Positions 18,241 through 27,015 of a stretch of DNA of 64,000 nucleotides are shown one piece after another; position 1 is the stretch's first letter, and every line of letters starts with the position of its first letter. Position numbers and translations under genes: made by a program. Below the pieces are notes generated by a model, which was not told the origin of the DNA, did no database searches, and saw nothing but the letters and a program-made list of their open reading frames with translations. Source of the stretch: Cytobacillus oceanisediminis (GTDB lineage Bacteria > Bacillota > Bacilli > Bacillales > Cytobacillaceae); assembly GCF_022811925.1 (NCBI RefSeq), contig NZ_CP065511.1, forward strand, positions 737,501 through 801,500. The letters are read 5' to 3'.

Positions 18241-19959
18241 TTAATTGACTGGCATCATAATCCGGATGAGGGTGCCGTTTTGCGGCTTGCTTTGAACATT
18301 GATGGTACCTCCATGGAGGTGGACAAGCTGTTTGGTGATGGCCATGCCTAGTCCTGATCCGCTTCCGGTTTCGCCTGTATGGGTTCCTCTATAGTAGCGG
18401 CTGAAGAGCTTTCCGAGTGTGGCGCTGTCCATGCCGATGCCATCATCCTTAATGTTAATGACAATTAGATGCTCTTCTATGGAAGTGAGGCTAACGGAAA
18501 TGGCTGTTCCTGGCGGGTTATATTTAATCGCGTTGGATATGATATTATCCATAATCCGCTGAAACCATTTGGGATCAATGGAAGCCGTAATGGATTCAGG
18601 ATGCGGAATGAAATGGAATGTTCTGTCCTGATAGACAGGATCATTAATGTAATAAATGATGATTCGGCGAATGAATTCGTTTAAGTCGGTCGGCACTTTG
18701 GCAATTGGCAGAGCATTGTTTTTGAGACGGTAAGTTAAGGTTAAGTCCTCCAGCAGGTCCATCATATAATCCGACTTTTCAGCCATAATGAGGGAGAACT
18801 CCTTTGTTTCCTTTTCGGACCATGTGTAATCATTGGAGGCAAGCATTTGAGCATATCCGGAAATGGAGGAGAGCGGAGTTTTTAAATCATGGGAAAGGCC
18901 GCTGATCCATTCTTCTCTTGTATTGGCCATAATCCGCTGCTGCTTCTCATTTTGCTGAAGAGTTTCGGTAAGCTGTGTTAAGGTTGCAATTAACTCTTTA
19001 TAAAGACGGAACTTTCTTTTCAATTTTCCTTTTCTGCTGAGTGTTACCGGCCGGCCATGGACATCTGCAGGCTCCTGATATAGCCCGCTCCCCAGATTTT
19101 GAATCCATTTCATTAATGTCAGCAGAGGAACACCGAATTTGCGTGCATACCAGAGAGTTCCGCCCAGAAGCAGCAGGAATGCCAGGATAAAAATGATAAG
19201 GAGACTTCTGTTTAGACTTTCAAATAAACTTTTTTCCAGACTGGAAGCCTTATTGTCAGCAGGAATCCCTAATAGGATGGCACTTTCTGTGTTTGGGTCA
19301 AAGTATACAGATGGTGTGCTGCTTTCCGTATCCTGCTCTGCGAATAGCTTTCTGACTGAGTATTTGTTCTGCTGATTTTTGGCTCCATACTCATCCACTA
19401 CATTGCCTTCAGGAGCAATAAGCTGGACCCAGGCATTTCTCCGGGATAGTTCGTTCTCTATGTTTTCAGAAAGGTTCAGCTTCTGTTGTTTCCAATCAAC
19501 AAGTGGCGATATTTGATTCAGAAGTTTAGTCTCAGCCTTGGCTTTTCCAAAAAGGACAAAATGCGGTTTAGTGCCGATCTTCCAATATGTATAATGGGCT
19601 TCACTGCTTTCCCCATAAGTAATGGCGGCGATTTCACTTTTCCTTAACTTTTTAGGAGCTTTGTCCGGCATATTGAAAGTGCCAAGAACCTCCCCGGTTT
19701 CATTAATGGCAAGGAGCCATCCATTCTGTTCCTTTGCCAGGCTTTTCAATTCCTCTTTAAAAACAGCTTTCCCGTCTTTAAAGCTAACATGGTCAGATAC
19801 AAAATAATCCTCAGCATTGGAGAGATCCTGTTTGGATTCGAAATCCATCATTGAAAAACCAAGAAAAGCCCAAAAAGAAATCAGAATGATAAAGAAGAGC
19901 ACAAAAACGGTAATTAATTGGACAAAAAATTGAAAGATGAATCGTCTATGGATGTTCAT
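18241..19959 (-). CDS. Sensor histidine kinase (first two-component system)
   Basis: A 572-aa membrane kinase. Helix one is near residues 12-35, then an extracytoplasmic sensor region of about 210 residues, helix two near residues 255-278, a linker, and the H box SHDLKTPLSSIS. The N box (NIISNAIKYN), DDGIGMD and GSGSGLGMAI of the ATPase domain are intact. ATG 19959 follows GGAAGG and overlaps the regulator gene by 14 bases. It sits next to a divergent ABC exporter operon that it probably controls through its partner regulator. The ligand is unknown. Confidence 0.9.
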   Translation of the reverse strand: MNIHRRFIFQFFVQLITVFVLFFIILISFWAFLGFSMMDFESKQDLSNAEDYFVSDHVSFKDGKAVFKEELKSLAKEQNGWLLAINETGEVLGTFNMPDKAPKKLRKSEIAAITYGESSEAHYTYWKIGTKPHFVLFGKAKAETKLLNQISPLVDWKQQKLNLSENIENELSRRNAWVQLIAPEGNVVDEYGAKNQQNKYSVRKLFAEQDTESSTPSVYFDPNTESAILLGIPADNKASSLEKSLFESLNRSLLIIFILAFLLLLGGTLWYARKFGVPLLTLMKWIQNLGSGLYQEPADVHGRPVTLSRKGKLKRKFRLYKELIATLTQLTETLQQNEKQQRIMANTREEWISGLSHDLKTPLSSISGYAQMLASNDYTWSEKETKEFSLIMAEKSDYMMDLLEDLTLTYRLKNNALPIAKVPTDLNEFIRRIIIYYINDPVYQDRTFHFIPHPESITASIDPKWFQRIMDNIISNAIKYNPPGTAISVSLTSIEEHLIVINIKDDGIGMDSATLGKLFSRYYRGTHTGETGSGSGLGMAITKQLVHLHGGTINVQSKPQNGTLIRIMMPVN

Positions 19960-20662
19960 GAATACAGCCTTCCGGAACAAATTTATAGCCAAGTCCCCTT
20001 ACTGTAATAATGTGGCAGGGGCTGCTTGGATTGCTTTCAATTTTCTCCCGGAGCTTTCGGATATGCACCATGACCGTGTTGTCCTCCCCAAATCCTTCTT
20101 CTCCCCATACATGTTCATATAGCTGGCTTTTGCTGAAAATCTGATTGGGATGTTTGCTTAAGAATAGGAGAAGCTGGTAGACTTGCGCTGGCAGGTCTAT
20201 CCTTTTTCCAGAAACAGTAACTTCCCCTGCTGAAGTATTGATCTTAATTCTGCCAAAATCATAGATTGTTTGTACGGGAATAGGCTGACTTCCTTTATGG
20301 CGCCGCAAGTGTGCTTTAATTCGCGCAGCTACTTCAAGCGGATTAAAGGGCTTGGTAATATAATCATCTGCTCCAAGGGCAAATCCTGAAAGTTTATCAA
20401 GGTCGGTGGATCGTGCAGTCAGAAAGAAGATGGGAGCATCTGTCGTTGCCCTTATTAAAGGGCAAATATCAAAACCGCTGCGGTCAGGGAGCATCACATC
20501 CAATAGAATGAGATCATAGGTATTGGCCCGGCAGCGCTCTAATGCCTGTGCGGCAGTAGAGGCGGTATCGATATTTCTGAATTGTTCACGCTGCAGTATC
20601 GTGCATAGCATGTGCAAAATGGCTTGTTCGTCATCAACAAGCAGTAATCTTGAATCTTGCAT
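19946..20662 (-). CDS. OmpR-family response regulator (first system)
   Basis: A 238-aa protein. The receiver domain (residues 1-118) has the acidic pair DDE at residues 10-12, the phospho-acceptor Asp in LILLDVMLPD, and Lys in ADDYITKPF. The C-terminal winged helix contains QLYEHVWGEEGFGEDNTVMV. Start at ATG behind AGGAGAATAACC. It is transcribed away from the ABC permease gene, and the 11-bp direct repeat at 20726 lies between them. Confidence 0.93.
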   Translation of the reverse strand: MQDSRLLLVDDEQAILHMLCTILQREQFRNIDTASTAAQALERCRANTYDLILLDVMLPDRSGFDICPLIRATTDAPIFFLTARSTDLDKLSGFALGADDYITKPFNPLEVAARIKAHLRRHKGSQPIPVQTIYDFGRIKINTSAGEVTVSGKRIDLPAQVYQLLLFLSKHPNQIFSKSQLYEHVWGEEGFGEDNTVMVHIRKLREKIESNPSSPCHIITVRGLGYKFVPEGCIHEHP

Positions 20663-20725
20663 GGTTATTCTCCTAATCTAGTTTGTTCAAACCTATCATA
20701 TCACTCCATTTCCAAAAATATAGGA

Positions 20726-20745
20726 ATTAAGGAAAAATTAAGGAA
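20726..20745. promoter_or_regulatory. 11-bp-phased direct repeat, likely response-regulator site
   Basis: ATTAAGGAA occurs at 20726-20734 and 20737-20745, start to start 11 bases, the phasing used by OmpR-family dimers. It is about 30 bases before a possible -10 (TATACT, 20775-20780) that has no good -35, as expected for an activated promoter. Confidence 0.6.
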
Positions 20746-20813
20746 GTATTTCAGGGGGGTTAAGATTGACGATATATACTTTAATCAGAATCACGCTGAA
20801 GGGAGCATGGAAT

Positions 20814-21503
20814 ATGTTTGTGATGTGCAAGAGAGAGTTTATAAGTCTTTTTAAAGGGATTAAATCCATTATTATGATTGCCATATTATTTGCAGTATCG
20901 TATTATGCAGCGAAGTTTTCCAGTGTACTATCATCTGGAGTGGAACTGACGGCAGGCGAGGCTGAGGATATCCATACGATCGGTCTTTTAAGTGTCATTT
21001 TGCTGCTTGGACAATTATTTGTGTTCGGTTTGTCCCATGACACAATAAACAGAGAAATCCATGAGCGTACAATGAGGTTTCTGGTGACAAGGGCATCACG
21101 CTCTACTATATTATTCGGTAAATTCCTTGGAATATGGTTGTTCTGGCTGTTCTGTATTGTGGTGTCTTTTTTGCTGATCAGTATCTTTTCCAAGAAGTTT
21201 AATCTGTTTATTTTTTCCCAGACGATGAGTCTGGTGACTTACCAGGCAGCTTTAGCTGTCCTATTGTCCGTGCTTATCCCTAGACCTGGATATACCATGT
21301 TTTTAGGCAACATTCTGGGGCTGATGCTTCCGGCTTTTGGATTTTGGGCTGCTTTTTCTCCAAATGGCTGGGTAAACTGGATGAAATACCTTATCCCTTT
21401 TTACTATTTGGAGCGTGATGATTTTACTTTCTTAGTCATACTGGGGCTGGCAGGTATGATGCTGCTGGCTGCAAATGCTGTCTTTAGAAGGAGGGAATGC
21501 TGA
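20814..21503 (+). CDS. ABC-2 type transporter permease
   Basis: A 229-aa membrane protein with six helices; the cytoplasmic N-terminus CKREFISLFKGIK leads into helix one. A TTG at 20766 would extend it by 16 residues, but the probable -10 box overlaps that codon, and ATG 20814 has GAAGGGAG in front, so I prefer 20814. It is paired with the ATPase downstream, and the stop overlaps that gene's start. The export substrate is unknown; the neighbouring two-component system and ydbST suggest envelope or peptide stress. Confidence 0.82.
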   Translation: MFVMCKREFISLFKGIKSIIMIAILFAVSYYAAKFSSVLSSGVELTAGEAEDIHTIGLLSVILLLGQLFVFGLSHDTINREIHERTMRFLVTRASRSTILFGKFLGIWLFWLFCIVVSFLLISIFSKKFNLFIFSQTMSLVTYQAALAVLLSVLIPRPGYTMFLGNILGLMLPAFGFWAAFSPNGWVNWMKYLIPFYYLERDDFTFLVILGLAGMMLLAANAVFRRREC

Positions 21504-22408
21504 TGATTGCCATCGAAGCGAAACAGCTCTCAAAAGCCTATGGTGCCCATCAGGTGGTCATGGGAATGGATTTAGCCGTAAGGAAAGGCGAGATATTTGG
21601 GTTTCTCGGACGTAACGGTGCAGGTAAATCCACCTTTATTAATATGCTGACAGGAATCATTTCCTCCAGCAGCGGAACATACTCACTTCTTGGGGTTGAA
21701 GGACCTGATAGCAAAGTGATGAAAAGAGTGGGGGTTATGCCGGATTATTCATCTTTCTATGGGTCATGGACCGCTCTGGATCATTTGCGCTTTTTCTCAG
21801 AGCTATCGGGCGCCAGGGCTTCAAAAGAGAAATGTCTGGAGGTTCTGAGAAGTGTTGATCTTTTATCACATGCCAATAAGAAAGCAGGCAAGTTCTCCTT
21901 TGGCATGAAAAAGAAACTGGGGATTGCTCAGGCGATTATTCATGATCCGGAGCTGATATTCCTTGACGAGCCTACATCGGGTATGGATGCGGAATCTGTT
22001 ATTCTCATTCACCGTCTCATTAAAGAGCTTCAAAAACAGGGGAAGACGGTTTTTATGACATCGCATAATCTGGATGAAGTGGAGAAGATTTGCTCAAGGA
22101 TTGCCATTATGCGGGATGGAATCATTGATAAGATTGGAACGATGGAAGAGTTACGGGCCTTTTACCGGTCAACCATAACTGTCAAAATGAAACACTCCAA
22201 CGTGCCGAAGCAGGAACAAGCTAAGCTGAAGCAATGGCTTGATTCAACTGGCAGCCTGCTTGAACACGGGGATGCTTATACAGTGATCACAATCAGCGAT
22301 GAGAATAAGATTGCTGACATGATAAGGGCTTTCACACAATGCAAGGCGGATGTTCTGCGGGTGGAAGTTGAAGAGCCATCGCTCGAAGAAATCTTTTTAA
22401 ATGAATAA
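21503..22408 (+). CDS. ABC transporter ATP-binding protein
   Basis: A 301-aa ATPase with Walker A GRNGAGKST, signature FSFGMKKKL, Walker B LIFLDEPTSGMD and switch SHN(L)DEVE. The C-terminal ~80 residues after the ATPase core are typical of BcrA/CcmA-type exporters. I chose ATG 21503, eight bases after AAGGAGGG; ATG 21497 overlaps the ribosome site. It couples with the permease just upstream. Confidence 0.92.
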   Translation: MIAIEAKQLSKAYGAHQVVMGMDLAVRKGEIFGFLGRNGAGKSTFINMLTGIISSSSGTYSLLGVEGPDSKVMKRVGVMPDYSSFYGSWTALDHLRFFSELSGARASKEKCLEVLRSVDLLSHANKKAGKFSFGMKKKLGIAQAIIHDPELIFLDEPTSGMDAESVILIHRLIKELQKQGKTVFMTSHNLDEVEKICSRIAIMRDGIIDKIGTMEELRAFYRSTITVKMKHSNVPKQEQAKLKQWLDSTGSLLEHGDAYTVITISDENKIADMIRAFTQCKADVLRVEVEEPSLEEIFLNE

Positions 22409-22424
22409 TAGATGGGAGATTAAT

Positions 22425-22919
22425 ATGCATGTAAATATAAAGGAACCTCAAAACAGGATTTCACGGAACGCCATCCGGGTATGGATCATCAGTGAGGCGA
22501 TCCAAAATATCATCGGATTTGCGGTTCTCGGAGTGTTGTTTTATCTGGATGATCGATTTTCATGGAAAGAATGGATCGGGTGGATCCTGATCATTTTATT
22601 GACTATATCGATACCGGCGGCAATTTGGTCTTTCATATCGCCATACATTCAGTACAAAAGCTGGCGTTACGATGTGGATGAAGAATATGTCCAGCTGAAG
22701 TCAGGGGTGTGGCAGGAAAGGCATCTGCTGATCCCCATGAGCAAAATACAATCGGTTGAAACCGTGCAGGGTCCTATTATGAGGAAATACGGCCTATATT
22801 CCGTAAGCATGGGAACGATGGGGTCTTCTCATGTAATCCCGGCATTGCCAAAAGAGGAGGCTGTCTCATTAAGAAATAAGATAGCCAAACTTGCCAAAGT
22901 AAAGGAAGAGGACGAATGA
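22425..22919 (+). CDS. ydbS: PH-domain membrane protein YdbS
   Basis: A 164-aa protein with two adjacent helices (about residues 20-65) and a cytoplasmic bPH2 domain; the block SKIQSVETVQGPIMRKYGL is typical of YdbS. In B. subtilis and relatives ydbS and ydbT are a sigma-W operon that protects against certain secreted antimicrobial peptides. ATG 22425 follows GATGGGAGAT. The stop overlaps ydbT by four bases. Here it follows an ABC exporter, probably in one transcript. Confidence 0.88.
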   Translation: MHVNIKEPQNRISRNAIRVWIISEAIQNIIGFAVLGVLFYLDDRFSWKEWIGWILIILLTISIPAAIWSFISPYIQYKSWRYDVDEEYVQLKSGVWQERHLLIPMSKIQSVETVQGPIMRKYGLYSVSMGTMGSSHVIPALPKEEAVSLRNKIAKLAKVKEEDE

Positions 22920-24370
22920 AGCAAGCCAGAAGATATCATCCGCTTCTTATATTGTTTGGACTCATTCAATTACTAAGAAATTCAGCCTTTATTGCCCTCT
23001 TTTTATTTGTGATGAAAGCGGGCTCCCAATCCTTTTTGATTGTATGGGGACGTAAGCTTTTTCTTCCTTTTATTGCTTTGGCTGCTTTGTATGTTCTTCT
23101 GGATTGGCTATCAAATAAGTATGAAGTGGACGATGCTCATATCCATTTATCCAAGGGAATCTTTGTCCGCTCCAAGAGAACTGTACCATTTACTAAAGTG
23201 CAAAATATCCAGAGACATACGTCTCTGCTTCACCGGCTATTTGGATTCACATCCCTTACCTTTGAAACAGGAATGGATGGAAGTGAGTCTTCAATAGAGT
23301 TTAAGGTAATTTCCTTAAAAGAAGCGAACCGGCTGGAAGAGACGGTTTCAGCGAAAACGAAAGCGGAAGTGCCGGAAGTGAGTGAAAAAACACTGCATTT
23401 TTCTCCGGGACAAAAAGATCTTATAAAAGCGGCCTTTACATCCCTAAGCTTTCTTATACTGCTGTCTTTAATAGCTTCTATTTATACAAAGATATCTGAC
23501 TTTATTGATCTGGAAGAAAGAGGAATAGGCTTTTTGAAGGGATTCCTGGATTCCTGGCAGGTGCAGGCTGCTGCAATCATCTTTTTTCTGATTATATCTG
23601 TATTGGCAGGTTTCTTGCGGACCTTTATCAAGTATGGGAAATATGAAATATCTTCTGACGAAACCCGTATTTATATCCGGAAAGGATTCTTAGAAGAGAC
23701 CTCCTTTTCTATTTCAAAAGATCGAGTCCAGGCAATAGAAATCAAGCAGAATATGATGAAACGTTTGACCGGGGTAGCTGAAGTGAAATTGGTGACAGCA
23801 GGTGATGTTTCGGAAGGAGATGAAAAGGCAGGCGTAAATTCGCTATTTCCTTTTCTGCCAGTTGATCGGGCCTGCAAGATAGCAGAGGAGATATTGCCGG
23901 CTTATGAAATTTTACAGAACATGCATCCGCTTCCGAAAAAGGCCCTATGGGCAAGCTTATTAAAGCCAAGCTGGCTATGGATCTTATCTACAGCCGCCCT
24001 GGTTTATTTCAAGCCTGAATTTCTGGGTATTGAAGAAACCTGGCTGGCAGGTTCTATCCTTCTCTTTTCCTTAATTGTCTTTGTACGAATCGCTGGGTAT
24101 ACAAATGCCCGATATTTGATCAATGGCCCTTTTATTCAAGTCAAAACCGGCATTGTTGGCACGCGGTTATTTATCTCTAAAAGAAGCAAGGTTATTGAGG
24201 CAGAAGTAACGGCAACACGATGGCAAAAGCTGTTTGGACTTGCCTCCATACAGACAGTGAACCGAGGTAAGCCTGTTCAGCATGCCTGTGTGGAGAATGT
24301 GCCAGCCGAGGTGGCTTCATCTTTCTATTCCTGGTATAAGAGCCGCAGGGAGGAAGTTCAAATTAAATAG
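22916..24370 (+). CDS. ydbT: PH-domain membrane protein YdbT
   Basis: A 484-aa protein with three repeats of paired helices plus a bPH2 domain, each domain with a K-x-Q-x(I/V) type block (TKVQNIQRHTSLLHRLFGF, DRVQAIEIKQNMMKRLTG, and a third near residue 430). It is the partner of YdbS and acts in resistance to antimicrobial compounds in B. velezensis and B. subtilis. It starts on the ATGA overlap with ydbS and ends just before a large hairpin. Confidence 0.88.
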   Translation: MKQARRYHPLLILFGLIQLLRNSAFIALFLFVMKAGSQSFLIVWGRKLFLPFIALAALYVLLDWLSNKYEVDDAHIHLSKGIFVRSKRTVPFTKVQNIQRHTSLLHRLFGFTSLTFETGMDGSESSIEFKVISLKEANRLEETVSAKTKAEVPEVSEKTLHFSPGQKDLIKAAFTSLSFLILLSLIASIYTKISDFIDLEERGIGFLKGFLDSWQVQAAAIIFFLIISVLAGFLRTFIKYGKYEISSDETRIYIRKGFLEETSFSISKDRVQAIEIKQNMMKRLTGVAEVKLVTAGDVSEGDEKAGVNSLFPFLPVDRACKIAEEILPAYEILQNMHPLPKKALWASLLKPSWLWILSTAALVYFKPEFLGIEETWLAGSILLFSLIVFVRIAGYTNARYLINGPFIQVKTGIVGTRLFISKRSKVIEAEVTATRWQKLFGLASIQTVNRGKPVQHACVENVPAEVASSFYSWYKSRREEVQIK

Positions 24371-24384
24371 ATTTTTTTACCATA

Positions 24385-24451
24385 AAAAAGAAACCTCCAT
24401 GATTACCTTTCGTATTAAATAAGTACAGGATAATCATGGAGATTTTCTTTT
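24385..24451 (+). terminator. Long hairpin after ydbT
   Basis: Stem CTCCATGATTA / TAATCATGGAG with extra A/T pairs outside, a loop of about 26 bases, then TTTTCTTTT. It ends the ydbST transcript; the 3' arm overlaps the ribosome site of the small gene that follows. Confidence 0.65.
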
Positions 24452-24617
24452 GAAGATGGTGTGGGTAATCACTGGAATAATTCTTATTGTGGCAGCAGCA
24501 GTTTTGGCCTTATTCATGTATCTAAAGGGAAAAAGCAGCGGTGATCATAAGTCAGTCATCGGGTATGTGCAGGAACACAGGGACACAGACAGCATGGAAT
24601 CATGGCCGGAAAAATGA
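24450..24617 (+). CDS. Small membrane protein (55 aa)
   Basis: TTG start eight bases after GGAG. Residues 3-24 form one hydrophobic helix (VWVITGIILIVAAAVLA), followed by a charged tail containing GKSSGDHKSVIGYVQEH. The ribosome site GGAG is inside the 3' arm of the preceding hairpin, so translation may depend on whether the hairpin forms. No family is known to me. It lies between ydbT and the second two-component system. Confidence 0.6.
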   Translation: MKMVWVITGIILIVAAAVLALFMYLKGKSSGDHKSVIGYVQEHRDTDSMESWPEK

Positions 24618-24730
24618 ATCTTATCAACAGTAAGTTTCGTAGATTAGCAGGAAGCATTTGTTAGATTCGGGAACTTATTAGAAGATGTTCACAAGTAGAT
24701 TTGTAAAAGATAAATTAAAGGGTGGAGAGT

Positions 24731-25399
24731 ATGGCTAGAATTTTATACATAGAAGATGAAAGCGATATTGGCAGCTGGCTGAAAAATGATTTAGGGGAAA
24801 GAGGCTATGAAGTGATCTGGCTGCAGTCTGGAGAAGGCATGGAAAACTATCTTTCTGATGCGGATATTGCCATTTTGGATGTTATGCTTCCGGGGCTTGA
24901 CGGGTTTTCGCTTGGGAAGCGGATTAAGAAAGTAAAGAATGACATGCCAGTACTAATGCTCTCGGCAAGAACGGCGGTGGAGGATAAGCTGGAGGGCCTG
25001 AGCTTTGCTGATGATTATCTGACAAAGCCTTTCCAGCCGGATGAGCTTGCTGCAAGGATTGAAGTGCTGTTAAGGCGATTTCAAAAGAATGATCAGGTGC
25101 TGGATCTGCATCACTTACAGGTGCATACAAAGGATTTTCGGATTATCAATCGGGAGGCAGACGGTGAAATTCAATTGACAGGAAAGCAGTATCAGCTGTT
25201 TCAGTACTTCATTCGCCATCTGAATCAGATTCTGACAAAAGAGCAGCTCTACGAAGGCGTCTGGGGAGAACAATATATGGAGGGCGACAAAACCTTGATG
25301 GTTCATATCCGCTATCTTCGTGAAAAACTCGAGAAGAACCCTTCCCGTCCTGAAATCATTGAGACCATCCGCGGAATCGGCTACAGGGTGAAGATATGA
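24731..25399 (+). CDS. OmpR-family response regulator (second system)
   Basis: A 222-aa protein. The receiver has EDE near residues 8-10, Asp in AILDVMLPG, and Lys in DDYLTKPF; the segment before it is GLSFADDY where GA-DDY is usual, with one residue fewer. The winged-helix domain includes QLYEGVWGEQYMEGDKTLMV. It resembles regulators of lantibiotic-responsive exporters. ATG 24731 lies just after GGTGGAGAG. The four-base overlap with the kinase shows coupling. Confidence 0.9.
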   Translation: MARILYIEDESDIGSWLKNDLGERGYEVIWLQSGEGMENYLSDADIAILDVMLPGLDGFSLGKRIKKVKNDMPVLMLSARTAVEDKLEGLSFADDYLTKPFQPDELAARIEVLLRRFQKNDQVLDLHHLQVHTKDFRIINREADGEIQLTGKQYQLFQYFIRHLNQILTKEQLYEGVWGEQYMEGDKTLMVHIRYLREKLEKNPSRPEIIETIRGIGYRVKI

Positions 25400-26757
25400 A
25401 AAGGTTCTTTCAATCGCTGCAGGCGAAGTATATGGCGATTATTCTGGTTGCCTTATTCCTTTTTCAGGCAGCTTATTTACTCGTGGCTATGCTGGCTATG
25501 GGTCTCCAGGAAGACATTTTAGGAGAACAGAGCAAGAATGAATCGGATCCCAAACATATTGAAGAAAAATGGCATGCGGATGCAAAAGAACTGGAGAGGG
25601 CTTCAAAGGAAACCATCCTTAGGCATTTTTCCAAATGGAAAAAGAAATATCCGGATGCTTCGATGTTTTGGGTAGACGAACAGGGAACCTTGATGGAGCA
25701 GCTGGATGTAAAGGGAAATCTGCCAGCTAATTGGACGCCTGCCTTTACAGCGAAGTTTATTAAGGAACGGTATGGCGGAGATCCGTTTACAGTTATAAGC
25801 TTTATTGGCGGGGATGAAAAGAACGGTTTTATCGTTCTGGAAATACCGAGGAATTTATTTCTTCCGCCGATGGTGCAGGTAACAGAGAAATATGGAATCC
25901 TCTTAGGGGCCGGTCTGCTTTTGATCATTTCCCTGTTTATCATCGTTTCCTTTTTATTTTTCCGGGGCATCCGCAAAAGGCTGCTTCATCTCCAGGAGGC
26001 GATGGAAAGACGGGATATGGATAATCTGCCGATCAAAATCGATGTGCAAAAAAATGATGAAATCGGCCAGCTGGAACAGACATTTAATGAGATGGTCTTA
26101 GAGCTTAAGGAAAGCAAGCTGCGCGAGCAGGAGGAAGAGCAGCTGCGGAGGGAGCTGATCGCCAATCTGTCCCATGACCTGCGGACGCCTTTGACGAAAA
26201 TCAATGCGCAAACATACTCGATTGCAAAGGAGAATCTGTCTCCGGAAGGAATACAGGCTGTCAAAGCACTGGAAACCTCGATAGTCAATATTGATAGACT
26301 GATTGAGAATTTAATGAGCTACACGCTTTTAATGGCGAGCAAGCATAAGCAGGAGCTGATCGAGCTGGATGCTGTCCGGTTTATTCGAGAAAGTATGGCA
26401 TCATGGTATCCGGTTTTTGAGAAGAATAATTTTGAAGTGATCATCGAGTTAGAGCCATTTGAAGAGAAATGGCTAGCGGATCCGATGTGGCTGGGCCGTA
26501 TTTTTGATAACATTCTGCAAAATGTCCTGCGGCATGCAAAGGATGGGCTTTACCTTGAAGTGGCGACTGAATCAACTGATGAGTACGATGCGATTGTTTT
26601 TATTGATCATGGGAAGGGGCTGAATAACAGTTCCAATGAAAAAGGAGCCGGAATTGGGTTATCCATTATCGATTTAATGGTAAAGGGGATGAAGCTGGAT
26701 TGGGAGATGGAATCTGGTGTTAAAGGTACAGCGATAAGAATCAGGAGAATCAAATGA
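25396..26757 (+). CDS. Sensor histidine kinase (second system)
   Basis: A 453-aa kinase. Helix one is at residues 12-35, an extracytoplasmic segment of about 130 residues follows, helix two is at 172-195, then HAMP-like sequence (RKRLLHLQEAMERRD), the H box LSHDLRTPLTKIN, N box NILQNVLRHAKDG and G box GAGIGLSII. The domain order fits the kinases that sit next to LanFEG-type ABC exporters. The transporter genes at 28248-30598 lie downstream, after a DUF1259 gene. Confidence 0.9.
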   Translation: MKRFFQSLQAKYMAIILVALFLFQAAYLLVAMLAMGLQEDILGEQSKNESDPKHIEEKWHADAKELERASKETILRHFSKWKKKYPDASMFWVDEQGTLMEQLDVKGNLPANWTPAFTAKFIKERYGGDPFTVISFIGGDEKNGFIVLEIPRNLFLPPMVQVTEKYGILLGAGLLLIISLFIIVSFLFFRGIRKRLLHLQEAMERRDMDNLPIKIDVQKNDEIGQLEQTFNEMVLELKESKLREQEEEQLRRELIANLSHDLRTPLTKINAQTYSIAKENLSPEGIQAVKALETSIVNIDRLIENLMSYTLLMASKHKQELIELDAVRFIRESMASWYPVFEKNNFEVIIELEPFEEKWLADPMWLGRIFDNILQNVLRHAKDGLYLEVATESTDEYDAIVFIDHGKGLNNSSNEKGAGIGLSIIDLMVKGMKLDWEMESGVKGTAIRIRRIK

Positions 26758-26823
26758 AAGTGATTAGGTGAAGACATTAAGAACAATTATGATTCCAGTT
26801 AGTATATTTATTAAGTGAATTAA

Positions 26824-26858
26824 AAGGGAGTCACTCAAACTAGGAGTGGCTTCTTATT
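26824..26858 (+). terminator. Terminator after the second kinase
   Basis: Stem AAGGGAGTCACTC / GGAGTGGCTTCTT with some G-U pairs, loop AAACTA. The rest of the 258-base gap to 27016 shows no further clear signal. Confidence 0.55.
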
Positions 26859-27015
26859 GATGAAAAATATTAATAAACAAAAATTACTATGAAAGGATTT
26901 TGTTAACCAACTGTATTAGCAGAAAAATACTGTACTTGTGTCTTAAAATATTGGTCATGCTCCTGATTTACGATCCAGAATACTATATCTAGAAATATAA
27001 TGTTCAGGAGATGAT

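Noticed and set aside
24924..25306. Frames opposite the second response regulator
   Set aside because: Mirror frames of a well-conserved receiver domain gene.
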